Source: CAZFLM01 sp964519955 (GTDB lineage Bacteria > Armatimonadota > Chthonomonadetes > Chthonomonadales > CAJBBX01). From it: a DNA stretch of 64,000 nt. Numbering within the stretch: position 1 is the stretch's first letter; each line of letters starts with the position of its first letter. Below, piece by piece: positions 31,984 through 39,762 of the stretch. Position numbers and translations under genes: made by a program. The stretch spans positions 1 to 64,000 of the forward strand of contig CAZFLM010000005.1 of NCBI GenBank assembly GCA_964519955.1. Reading direction: 5' to 3'. The notes below the pieces were generated by a model. That model was not told the DNA's origin and searched no databases. It saw nothing but the letters and a program-made list of their open reading frames with translations.

Positions 31984-33861
31984 TCACGGATTATGGAGGG
32001 TGATCGTGCTCTCCTTCGTTACGCCGGCCGCCACCGCGATGCTGTCCGAGCATGTGTACGTCTTCGGCGGCGGCGGACCCAACACCGTCCTCGTGGCGCT
32101 CACCGTGTAGTTACCAAGCGCGAAGAAGCTCACGCCTGGTACGGTGTACAGGTAACGGCCGTCCGGCTGGAGCACGCTTGGTCCCGGGGTCCCGACGGTC
32201 CCGCCCGTGCTGTTCTTGACCGTGACTGTGGCGGGGCCGTTCGTCGCGCCATCGGTCTCTGTGTAGATCTTCCACGTGAACAGGGCATTCAGCGTGCAGG
32301 GGATAGCTACTGATGCGTCTCCCGGGAGCTGGAACTCGCGGGCGGGCGCTCGGGTGAAGCCGGGCTCCGGGTTGACACACCCGGTCACCGTGTACCGATA
32401 GCCCTTTGGCAGCGACCGGGTTACCGACGGCGCGCCAGCGGCGAACGTGAGGTCGCGGAGCGCTCTGATGCTGGCCGGTGGCGGCGACGGCGTGGTTGTG
32501 GCCGCCCCCAGCGTGATCAGACCCCAGCCGGTCCAGCCCACGGGCGCCTGGTCTGGCTGGAGGGTGAAGGTAACGTCCTGGCAGACTGCGGCGGTGTAGG
32601 CTGACACGACCCCGGTTTGGGCCGCCGTGACGGTCTTCACGTCGTTGGGTAGGGGGATGACCATTCCCGCCTTGAGGCCGGATGACTTGCCCGAGTCCGA
32701 TAGCAGCCATGTGGCGAACGCGCCCGCGACCGAACTGACCCACTGGCCGCTGTGGTTCCCTGTCAGGTATGGCTGGAGCGTAGTGGAGAGCCCTAGGACC
32801 GCCGTCCACAGGTTGGCTTTCTGGCGGACCCGAAACGGGACCACGAAGAACGCTACGACTCTCCCGTCGAACTTCACTGTCCACGCGGCGGTGTTAATCG
32901 AGTACGGAGCCATCGTGTAGTTCCCAAGGGCCAGGTCCGTCAGCGGCGGTTGCACCCCCTGCTCGGCCTCCACATCGGCGGCCAGCAATGGCACGTCGGC
33001 CGTGGTGTTCGACGGGTAGGCGATAACCGCCGCGCTACTGAGGGCTTCGATGCACTTCTTCTTCTGGTACTGCACGTAGGGCTGCGGGGGGTAGAGGGGG
33101 TTCGCGTTCGGGGAGTCGTTCGGCCCGTCCGCGGCCCCGGCGCCCTGCGATGAGCCGGCGGTGAAGCCGATCAAGACGCCCTGCGGGTTGTAGGGATCGC
33201 CGAGCGGCCCCCAGGTCTGCACCCCGCTGCCACTCCAGCGAGGGGTTGTCACGAGCGCAGGCTTGTACGGTTGGAACTGGGCGGACACCTTGAAGTGGAC
33301 GTACGTGTCCGGCGCTCCGTTGGAGGCCGCCAATCGGAACAGCGGGGTATTGCTCGGCGTATAGCCGTCGATCCGGTAGTAGGGCTCGGTCCACGGGATG
33401 GACAACTGGCCGACGATAGACGAGTGGTCGGCCGACGCGTCGATGGAACCGATGGCTTCGCCTGTGTCCAGATCGGTGACGACGATCCGGCCTAGCCGGT
33501 TGGCCGTGTCCACGATGTCGAACTTCAGGTTGTAGGTGTCCGTGGTCGGGGCGAACACGTACCAGTCAGAGTCGTCCGGCAGCGGCATCAGGGTCAGGGC
33601 ATGATCCGCGAAGTTCGCCCTGGTTGGCGTCTGGTCGAGCGTGTAGGCCGACGTGTCGGTCACCATCTCCTTGGCCTGGGGCGCCAGGTTGGGATTCACA
33701 AGGCTCTGCCAGGTCGCCTGCGCGCCGACATAGACGGAGATGCTGCTATCGGTCGGCAAGACGGTGCGAACGGGCTTCTGGCGACCCGCCAACGCAGCAC
33801 GACTGAACGTGAGTAACACGAACATGCACATCGCGACAACGGCATGGTTGAAGCGGTACAT
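31984..33861 (-). CDS. Exported protein of unknown function, beta-rich
   Basis: 625 residues; the ATG at 33861 follows AGGAGG. The signal peptide is about residues 1-25 (VVAMCMFVLLTFSRAALA). A domain opens DSDWYVFAPTTDTYNLKFDIVDTANRLGRIVVTDLDTGEAIGS, like periplasmic beta-sandwiches. A middle region has a low-complexity GSSQGAGAADGPNDSPNANP stretch. The C-terminal third has Pro-rich and Ig-like segments (LFTWKIYTETDGATNGPATVTV; SFFALGNYTVSATRTV). I do not recognise a family. A strong promoter on the same strand lies about 240 bases upstream of the start. Confidence 0.55.
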   Translation of the reverse strand: MYRFNHAVVAMCMFVLLTFSRAALAGRQKPVRTVLPTDSSISVYVGAQATWQSLVNPNLAPQAKEMVTDTSAYTLDQTPTRANFADHALTLMPLPDDSDWYVFAPTTDTYNLKFDIVDTANRLGRIVVTDLDTGEAIGSIDASADHSSIVGQLSIPWTEPYYRIDGYTPSNTPLFRLAASNGAPDTYVHFKVSAQFQPYKPALVTTPRWSGSGVQTWGPLGDPYNPQGVLIGFTAGSSQGAGAADGPNDSPNANPLYPPQPYVQYQKKKCIEALSSAAVIAYPSNTTADVPLLAADVEAEQGVQPPLTDLALGNYTMAPYSINTAAWTVKFDGRVVAFFVVPFRVRQKANLWTAVLGLSTTLQPYLTGNHSGQWVSSVAGAFATWLLSDSGKSSGLKAGMVIPLPNDVKTVTAAQTGVVSAYTAAVCQDVTFTLQPDQAPVGWTGWGLITLGAATTTPSPPPASIRALRDLTFAAGAPSVTRSLPKGYRYTVTGCVNPEPGFTRAPAREFQLPGDASVAIPCTLNALFTWKIYTETDGATNGPATVTVKNSTGGTVGTPGPSVLQPDGRYLYTVPGVSFFALGNYTVSATRTVLGPPPPKTYTCSDSIAVAAGVTKESTITLHNP

Positions 33862-33957
33862 CGGGTTCCTCCTGTGGGCAGACAGCGGAATGGAAACGTG
33901 TGAGCGGCGCTATTGGGCTGAGCCGACGGGGGACCTGAGGAGGGCCGCGACATACGC

Positions 33958-33968
33958 GGGGGGGGGGG
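33958..33968. repeat. Homopolymeric G tract (11 bases)
   Basis: Eleven consecutive G on the plus strand, between the minus-strand promoter and the start codon at 33861, so the leader RNA would carry an 11-base C run. Such tracts slip in replication and are also error-prone in sequencing. Confidence 0.8.
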
Positions 33969-34100
33969 CAGGCGTTCTGACGCTCAGGTCGAAGCAGCCT
34001 GCTCCGCCTGCACGGTCAACGATCGATGCCCCAACGTGGGAGGTAGATGCCATTCGCACCCAGCTCGGAGAGGAGAGACAGCAAAGGTGCAACCAGACCC

Positions 34101-34129
34101 ATTGTACGCCTCGGGAGTATCTGTGTCAA
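34101..34129 (-). promoter_or_regulatory. Near-consensus sigma-70-like promoter for the exported protein gene
   Basis: On the minus strand TTGACA (34129-34124) and TACAAT (34106-34101) are 17 bases apart, 6/6 and 5/6 to consensus. Transcription would begin near 34094 and give a leader of about 230 bases. Confidence 0.7.
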
Positions 34130-34294
34130 GGCATCCCGGCAGGATTCCCATTCCTGATCCGCATCCTGGTACGATATTCCGCATCACCCTATCGCGCCGG
34201 GTCTGGCATCTGCCCTTGCTCTCCTGCAGGTTCCTGACGCCCCGACCGCGAATCATCCTGCCGACCCGCAACCGACATCCAGACAGGAACCGAC

Positions 34295-37200
34295 ATGCCC
34301 TACCATCGCGACCAGAAGCGCCACGAGATAGCCCACTACACCGACCGCATCGCCAACGCGGTCTACACGCACCTCTGCGACCTGAACGTCACGGCCTGGT
34401 GCACCAAGGAGCCGGTGCCCTACGCCGAGCGCGAGAGCGGCAAGCAGCTCGACCTGCGCCCCGGCGACCGTTGGGGCGACCTGTTCGACTGCGCCTGGTT
34501 CCACTTCACCGGCACGGTGCCCGCCGAGGCCGCCGGCAAGGCGGTCGTGCTCCTCATCGACGTGAATGGCGAAGCCCTGGTGGTGGATGACGACGGCAAC
34601 CCGGTCCGCGGGCTCACGTGCGTCAACTCGGAGTACGACTACTCACTGGGCAAGCCGGGCAAGCGCGTCGTGCCGCTGCTGGACCGCGCCAAGGGCGGCG
34701 AGGCCGTCGACCTGTGGGCGGACGCGGGCTGCAACGACCTCTTCGGCAAGCTGCATCCCGCCGGCACGCTGAAGGAGGCGCACATCGCCGTCCTGAACCA
34801 GGAGGTCCACGCGCTCTCGTACGACTGGGAGGTGCTGCACGAGCTGATGCTGCAGCTCCCCGAGGACTCGGCGCGGCGGCACCGCATCTGGGGCGCCCTC
34901 TGCCGGGCCGCGCTGGAGTTGAGCAAGTTCGACGACGAGGAGGCCAAGGCCGCCCGCGCGATCCTGGCGCCGGAGCTGGCGAAGCAGGGCGGCGACCCGT
35001 CGCTCACCATCACCGCCGTCGGCCACTCGCACATCGACTTGGCCTGGCTCTGGCCCCTGCGCGAGACCATCCGCAAGGGCGCGCGCACCTTCGCCACCGT
35101 GCTGCGCAACATGGAGCAGTACCCGGACTACGTCTTCGGCGCGAGCCAGCCCCAGCTCTACCAGTGGATGAAGGACCACTACCCGACCATCTACGCGCAG
35201 GTTAAGCAGCGCATCGAGGAGGGCCGGTGGGAGGTGCAGGGCGCGATGTGGGTCGAGTCGGACACCAACGTGCCCGGCGGCGAGGCCCTCGTGCGGCAGC
35301 TCCTCTACGGCAAGCGCTTCTTCCGCGACGAGTTCGGCAAGGAGGTGCGCAACCTCTGGCTGCCGGACGTGTTCGGCTACTCCGGCTCGCTGCCCCAGCT
35401 CCTCAAGAAGGCCGGCGTCGACATCTTCATGACGCAGAAGCTCTCGTGGAGCCTGGTCAATAGGTACCCGCACCACACGTTCCTGTGGCAGGGCATCGAC
35501 GGGTCGCGCGTGCTGGCCCACCTGCCGCCGGAGGACACCTACAACAGCTCCGCCGCCCCGCGCGCCATCGCCAAGACCGAGCGCGGCTACCTGGACAAGG
35601 AGGGGTCGGAGTACTGCCTGCTGCTCTTCGGCATCGGCGACGGCGGCGGCGGCCCCGGCGAGGAGCACCTGGAGCGGCTGGCGCGGGAGAAGAACCTGGC
35701 GGGCCTCTCCCCCGTGGTGCAGGAGCCGGCCGAGAACCTGTTCGCCAAGCTGGCGGGCGAGGCCCAGCGGCGCAAGCTGCCGGTCTGGTCCGGCGAGCTG
35801 TACCTGGAGCGCCACCAGGGAACGTTCACGACGCAGGCCCGCAACAAGCGCTTCAACCGCAAGCTGGAACTGGCCCTCCGAGAAGCCGAGCTGGCCTGCG
35901 CCCGGGCGACCTGGACCGTCGGCGTGCCCTACCCCACCGAGCAGCTCGACGCGATCTGGAAGGAGATGCTCCTCTACCAGTTCCATGACATCCTGCCGGG
36001 CTCGTCCATCACGCGCGTCTACACCGAGTCGCTGGTGCGCTACGAGGCGATGCTGGAGGAGGTGGAGCAGCTCGCCGCCGACGCCGAGGCCGCACTCCTC
36101 GCGGAGTTGAACACGCAGGGCGCCGCCAAGCCCGCCGTGATCGGCAACTCGCTCTCCTGGGAGCGCACGGGCTACGTGCAGGCCGGCGACCAGTGGGTGC
36201 AGGCGACGGTGCCGGCGCTGGGCCACGCGGTCGTCGACCTGGCCGCCCCCGCTCCCGAATACCCGGCGCTCTCCGCCTCGCCGGACGCGCTGGAGAACGA
36301 CGTGCTGCGCGTCGAGTTCAACGCGGACGGCTCGGTGCGCTCCGTGTGGGACAAGGTGAACGGGCGCGAGGCCATCGAGAAGGGCGCCGCCGCGAACCGC
36401 CTGGCGGTGTACGAAGACCCCGGCGACGCCTGGGACTTCCCGCTCGACTACGACGACCGGACGCCCGAGCACTTCGCGCTGCGGTCAGTGGAAGCGCGCA
36501 TCGACGGACCGGAGGCCATCGTCAAGCAGGTCTACGCCTACGGGGCGTCCTCGCTGACGCAGGAAGTCGTGCTGACCGCGGGCAGCCGGTCGCTGGAGTT
36601 CCGCACGGAGGCGGATTGGCGCGAGACCGAGCGCATGCTTCGCACGTCGTTCCCGGTGGCGGTCCGCGCGGACGAGGCGACGTTCGAGATCCAGTTCGGC
36701 ACGCTGAAGCGCCCGACGCACAGCAACACGAGCTGGGATCTGGCGCGGTTCGAGGTGTGCGCGCAGAAGTGGGTGGACATCTCCGAGCGCGCGCACGGCG
36801 TTGCGGTGCTCAACGACTGCAAGTACGGCCATCAGGTGCGCGAGAACGTGATCGACGTCGACCTGCTGCGCTCGCCGTGCTTCCCCGACCCGGTTGCCGA
36901 TCGCGCGGTGCATCAGTTCACCTACGCGCTCTACCCACACGAGGGCGACCACGTGGCAGGCGGCGTGACGCGGGCGGCGTACGAGCTGAACGTGCCGATG
37001 CGCGTGTCCGAGGTGACCGCGAGCGGCGGCACACCCCCAGCCTCGTTCCTGACGATCGATGCGCCGAACGTGATCGTCGAGACGGTGAAGAAGGCCGAGG
37101 ACGGCGAGCAGCTTATCGTCCGGCTCTACGAGGCGAGCGGTGCGTCGACGACCGCCACGCTGGCCCTGCCCGCCTGCGCCATGACGGCCGACCTGGTCGA

Positions 37201-37297
37201 CCTGATGGAGGAGAACCCGGCCCCGCTGGACGTCGAGGATGGCGCCGTGAAGCTGGCGTTTGGCCCGTTCGAGGTGCACACGGTTCGCATCGGGTAG
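34295..37297 (+). CDS. Alpha-mannosidase, glycoside hydrolase family 38
   Basis: 1000 residues, full length for bacterial GH38. There is no signal peptide, so it is probably cytoplasmic and acts on imported manno-oligosaccharides. An N-terminal beta domain (WGDLFDCAWFHFTG) precedes the barrel. Zinc ligands are in GHSHIDLAWLWP (H246, D248), and the nucleophile is D358 in LWLPDVFGYSGSLPQ. Then come QGIDGSRVLAHLPPEDTYN, LYLERHQGTFTTQARNKRFNR and LLYQFHDILPGSSITRVY, all family signatures, and the C-terminal beta-sandwich. The very 3' end (HTVRIG, stop) is part of a 110-base repeat unit duplicated downstream. Confidence 0.95.
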   Translation: MPYHRDQKRHEIAHYTDRIANAVYTHLCDLNVTAWCTKEPVPYAERESGKQLDLRPGDRWGDLFDCAWFHFTGTVPAEAAGKAVVLLIDVNGEALVVDDDGNPVRGLTCVNSEYDYSLGKPGKRVVPLLDRAKGGEAVDLWADAGCNDLFGKLHPAGTLKEAHIAVLNQEVHALSYDWEVLHELMLQLPEDSARRHRIWGALCRAALELSKFDDEEAKAARAILAPELAKQGGDPSLTITAVGHSHIDLAWLWPLRETIRKGARTFATVLRNMEQYPDYVFGASQPQLYQWMKDHYPTIYAQVKQRIEEGRWEVQGAMWVESDTNVPGGEALVRQLLYGKRFFRDEFGKEVRNLWLPDVFGYSGSLPQLLKKAGVDIFMTQKLSWSLVNRYPHHTFLWQGIDGSRVLAHLPPEDTYNSSAAPRAIAKTERGYLDKEGSEYCLLLFGIGDGGGGPGEEHLERLAREKNLAGLSPVVQEPAENLFAKLAGEAQRRKLPVWSGELYLERHQGTFTTQARNKRFNRKLELALREAELACARATWTVGVPYPTEQLDAIWKEMLLYQFHDILPGSSITRVYTESLVRYEAMLEEVEQLAADAEAALLAELNTQGAAKPAVIGNSLSWERTGYVQAGDQWVQATVPALGHAVVDLAAPAPEYPALSASPDALENDVLRVEFNADGSVRSVWDKVNGREAIEKGAAANRLAVYEDPGDAWDFPLDYDDRTPEHFALRSVEARIDGPEAIVKQVYAYGASSLTQEVVLTAGSRSLEFRTEADWRETERMLRTSFPVAVRADEATFEIQFGTLKRPTHSNTSWDLARFEVCAQKWVDISERAHGVAVLNDCKYGHQVRENVIDVDLLRSPCFPDPVADRAVHQFTYALYPHEGDHVAGGVTRAAYELNVPMRVSEVTASGGTPPASFLTIDAPNVIVETVKKAEDGEQLIVRLYEASGASTTATLALPACAMTADLVDLMEENPAPLDVEDGAVKLAFGPFEVHTVRIG

Positions 37298-37527
37298 CCC
37301 AGTGCCGCCGAGGCCGGCGGCGGTCCATGACCCCACGACGTGAGCGCCACCCATTGCGCACCTGGAGGGTGGCGCTCCGTCGCCACCGAGGACCTGCGTG
37401 GTGAACGGCGGCGGGGCACGGTTCGCATCGGGTAGGCGCAGTGCCGCCGAGGGCGGCGGCGGTCCATGACTCCACGACGTGAGCACCACCCATTCCGCAC
37501 CTGGAGGGTGGCGCTCCGTCGCCACCG
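37279..37527 (+). repeat. Two direct copies of a 110-base unit spanning the GH38 stop codon, each with a hairpin
   Basis: Copy A is 37279-37388 and copy B 37417-37527, offset 138-139 bases and differing at only a few positions. Copy A begins inside the GH38 coding end; copy B repeats that end (VRIG, stop) outside any gene. Each ends with hairpin GGTGGCG / CGCCACC, loop CTCCGT, at 37368-37387 and 37507-37526. Confidence 0.85.
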
Positions 37528-37567
37528 CGGCGAGGGCGTGTACGTGTAGATAGGGAGGATGCCCGCG

Positions 37568-38011
37568 ATGGCGGCTCCGTTTGGCAGCGACGCCGTGGAC
37601 CTGGCGCTGCAGCAGGCGCACCTGCTCGCGATGCGGAAGCGGCACCGAGAGGCGCGCGCGCTGCTGCTGCAGTTGCAGGCGGCCAACCCGGGCCGCGTCG
37701 ACATCCTGGAATCCCTGCAAGAGGTGCCCGACCCGGATGCGGCGCGGGCTCCGAGGCGCCCCCGCCTCATCCCGGCCAGCACGATCATGGTGGGGCTCTT
37801 CGCGCTGTTCCTGGCCGGATGCCACGGCATCCCCGCCCTCCGAGCGTACCTTGCCTACGGATGGAACGCGACCGTGCCCACGCGCAGCCGGTTTGGCGTT
37901 CCTGGGCACGCCCCCGTCGCCCTGTGCATGGCGCAGGCGGGTTTCTTCGCTTGCCTGTCCCTCGTGTGCTGGGTGTCGGTCGGGTGGCGCGCCCTTCGCG
38001 GGTTCAGGTAA
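37568..38011 (+). CDS. Small membrane protein with TPR-like N-terminus, tandem paralog A
   Basis: 147 residues. The ATG at 37568 is preferred over 37559 because GGGAGG then lies 9 bases upstream and the paralog starts at the same codon. The N-terminal 45 residues (DLALQQAHLLAMRKRHREARALLLQLQAANPGR) look like one or two TPR helices. Two hydrophobic segments follow (MVGLFALFLAGCHGIPAL and FFACLSLVCWVSVGW). The function is unknown. The repeat with the GGTGGCG hairpin lies 42 bases upstream, as it does for the paralog. Confidence 0.65.
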   Translation: MAAPFGSDAVDLALQQAHLLAMRKRHREARALLLQLQAANPGRVDILESLQEVPDPDAARAPRRPRLIPASTIMVGLFALFLAGCHGIPALRAYLAYGWNATVPTRSRFGVPGHAPVALCMAQAGFFACLSLVCWVSVGWRALRGFR

Positions 38012-38040
38012 GTCCTGGGCTCTCCGAACCGCGCCTGGAG

Positions 38041-38060
38041 GGTGGCGCTCCGCCGCCACC
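38041..38060 (+). repeat. Hairpin repeat upstream of tandem paralog B
   Basis: GGTGGCG / CGCCACC with loop CTCCGC, preceded by GCCTGGAG. It matches the right end of the 37.3-37.5 kb repeat units and lies 40 bases before the next gene. Confidence 0.75.
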
Positions 38061-38099
38061 GCGGCGAGCGCGCACACCAAGACAAGGAGGATGCTCGCG

Positions 38100-38567
38100 A
38101 TGGCGGCTCCGTACGGCGGCGATCCTGCCGACCTGGCGATGCAGCAGGCTCATCTGCTCATGACGCGGAAGCAGTACCACGAGGCACGGGTGCTCCTGAC
38201 CCAGGTCAAGATGGCGAACCCGGGCCGGCCCGATGTCGAGAGCGCACTGCAGGAGGCAATCGACCTGGAGGCGCGGCACTGCGGCCCGAAGCGGCAGTTC
38301 GACTGGGCCTGCCTGACGCGGGACATGGGCCCCGTCGGTGCGCCGTTAGTGTTCGGCCTCGCGGCGCTGGCGTTCGCCGGTCTGTTCGGGGTGCCGGCGT
38401 GCAGTGCCGCAGCAGCGAACGGCTTGGGCGGCATGATGCGGGTCGAGAACAAGTACGGCTTCTTCCGCACGGTGCCGATCTCGGGCGAACTCGGGAAGGC
38501 TGGCGCGTGCCTCGCCGTCGCGGTGGTGTGCTTCGCGGTCGTCGTCTGGATGAGCCGCAGCGACTAG
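38100..38567 (+). CDS. Small membrane protein with TPR-like N-terminus, tandem paralog B
   Basis: 155 residues; AGGAGG precedes the ATG at 38100. The N-terminus (MAAPYGGDPADLAMQQAHLL..RKQYHEARVLLTQ..MANPGRPDV) closely follows paralog A, while the rest diverges. Two hydrophobic segments: APLVFGLAALAFAGLFGVPA and GACLAVAVVCFAVVVWM. The shared leader hairpin and shared first 40 codons show a tandem duplication with later divergence of the membrane part. A strong hairpin follows the stop codon. Confidence 0.65.
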   Translation: MAAPYGGDPADLAMQQAHLLMTRKQYHEARVLLTQVKMANPGRPDVESALQEAIDLEARHCGPKRQFDWACLTRDMGPVGAPLVFGLAALAFAGLFGVPACSAAAANGLGGMMRVENKYGFFRTVPISGELGKAGACLAVAVVCFAVVVWMSRSD

Positions 38568-38581
38568 GCTATACCATGCAT

Positions 38582-38624
38582 GATCGCCCGGGCGAGGGTC
38601 TCTGTGCCCTCCGCCCGGGCGATC
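38582..38624. terminator. Bidirectional hairpin terminator between convergent genes
   Basis: A stem of about 17 base pairs (GATCGCCCGGGCG..AGGG pairing with CCCT..CCGCCCGGGCGATC) and an 8-base loop, followed by GTTTGG. It lies between the stop codons of the paralog B gene (plus) and the RidA-like gene (minus). Confidence 0.7.
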
Positions 38625-38658
38625 GTTTGGATACCTCAGACTGCGCGCTGCCCGGCCG

Positions 38659-39762
38659 CTACCCCACCGTGGTCGCCGCGTCCAGCTCGATCTCGAAGAG
38701 CAGGTCGTCGCGGCAGATGTCGGCCTGGGCGACGACCACCGGGAACGTCGGCAGGCCGCGCACCTCCAGGAACTCGGCGAAGAGCGGGGCGTCCGCGGGA
38801 TGGCGGAAGTACGCGATGGAGCGCGTCGCGTCGCCGAAGTCCATGCCGCGCGACGCCAGGATGGCCTCCACCACGTCGAAGGTCAGCGCGATCTGGGCGG
38901 CCGTGTCGCCGAGGTGCTCCGTGTGGCCCTCACGCGCGATGCTGGCGGTGCCCGAGATGATGAGGCGGCGCAGGCCCGGCGTCTCGATCTCCACCGCGCG
39001 GCTGAACGAGCTGCCGTAATCCCGGGCCGAGCACTGCAGCGGCGAGAGCACCGTGCTGACATCGGCGCCCTTCAGCGCGAGGACCTCGCACGCCATCGCC
39101 GCACCCAGCGGGTTCGCCACGCCCACACCGGTGCTCGCCGGCACGAGCCCGCTGAAGAGGTCGCGCTCCCGGAAGAACTGGGTGCGCACCGGGTTGAGGT
39201 CGTCGTACCAGTCCAGGATGCGATCCACGAACAGCCACGTCCGCGCCACGTCGTGGAAGTCCATCCCCGCCGCGCGCAGACCCGCCTCCATGCGGAGGAA
39301 TGCCTCCCGCGCCTGGGCCGGACGGTCCACGGTCAGGTCGGAGGGGTGGATGCCGGCCAGGATCGCGTACCGCGCCTCGCCATCCGCGAACGTCGAGCCC
39401 GCGACGGCCCCGTCCAGCTCGACGCGCGCCACATCGGCGCCCGACACGCAGTGGGCGATGATGCCGGCCAGCGGAAGCCCCCAACACTCCGCGCCCTCCA
39501 CCCACGTGATCGGGCACCCGAGCGCGGAGAGCAGCCCGGCCGCCTCGGCCCGCGCGCCGCAGTCGCCGAACGCGGTCAGCTTCAGCGCCGCGGCGTCCAG
39601 GCTGCCGGCAGCGTCGACGAGCCGGGCCACGGCCTGGGGCACGGTCTCGCCGGGCAGCGGGCGCATCGTGATCTGGTGCTCCGTCGCGCCCACCAGCGGC
39701 AGCGATACCACGTCGAGTCCAGACGACAGTGTCTTCTCGATCAGGGGGCGTCCAAGGGTCAT
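38659..39762 (-). CDS. RidA/YjgF-like protein (tandem RidA-like domains, chorismatase-like outline)
   Basis: 367 residues. The ATG at 39762 shares one base with the upstream stop codon (TGATG). The second half is a clear RidA/YjgF-type domain (GTASIAREGHTEHLGDTAAQIALTFDVVEAILASRGMDFGDATRSIAYFRHP). The middle (RLEAGLRAAGMDFHDVARTWLFVDRILDWYDDLNPVRTQFFRE, then PASTGVGVANPLGAA) resembles the FkbO/Hyg5 chorismatase layout of two fused RidA-like folds. Catalysis on chorismate is not established. It is translationally coupled to the HZS-like cytochrome gene, an unexpected pairing. Confidence 0.7.
   Translation of the reverse strand: MTLGRPLIEKTLSSGLDVVSLPLVGATEHQITMRPLPGETVPQAVARLVDAAGSLDAAALKLTAFGDCGARAEAAGLLSALGCPITWVEGAECWGLPLAGIIAHCVSGADVARVELDGAVAGSTFADGEARYAILAGIHPSDLTVDRPAQAREAFLRMEAGLRAAGMDFHDVARTWLFVDRILDWYDDLNPVRTQFFRERDLFSGLVPASTGVGVANPLGAAMACEVLALKGADVSTVLSPLQCSARDYGSSFSRAVEIETPGLRRLIISGTASIAREGHTEHLGDTAAQIALTFDVVEAILASRGMDFGDATRSIAYFRHPADAPLFAEFLEVRGLPTFPVVVAQADICRDDLLFEIELDAATTVG

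Larger units (their letters stand above)
33862..34294. other. 433-base divergent intergenic region
   Basis: It separates the exported-protein gene (minus) from the GH38 gene (plus). It holds a near-consensus minus-strand promoter (34101-34129) and an 11-base G run (33958-33968) inside the predicted leader. No gene or convincing GH38 promoter was seen. Confidence 0.6.
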
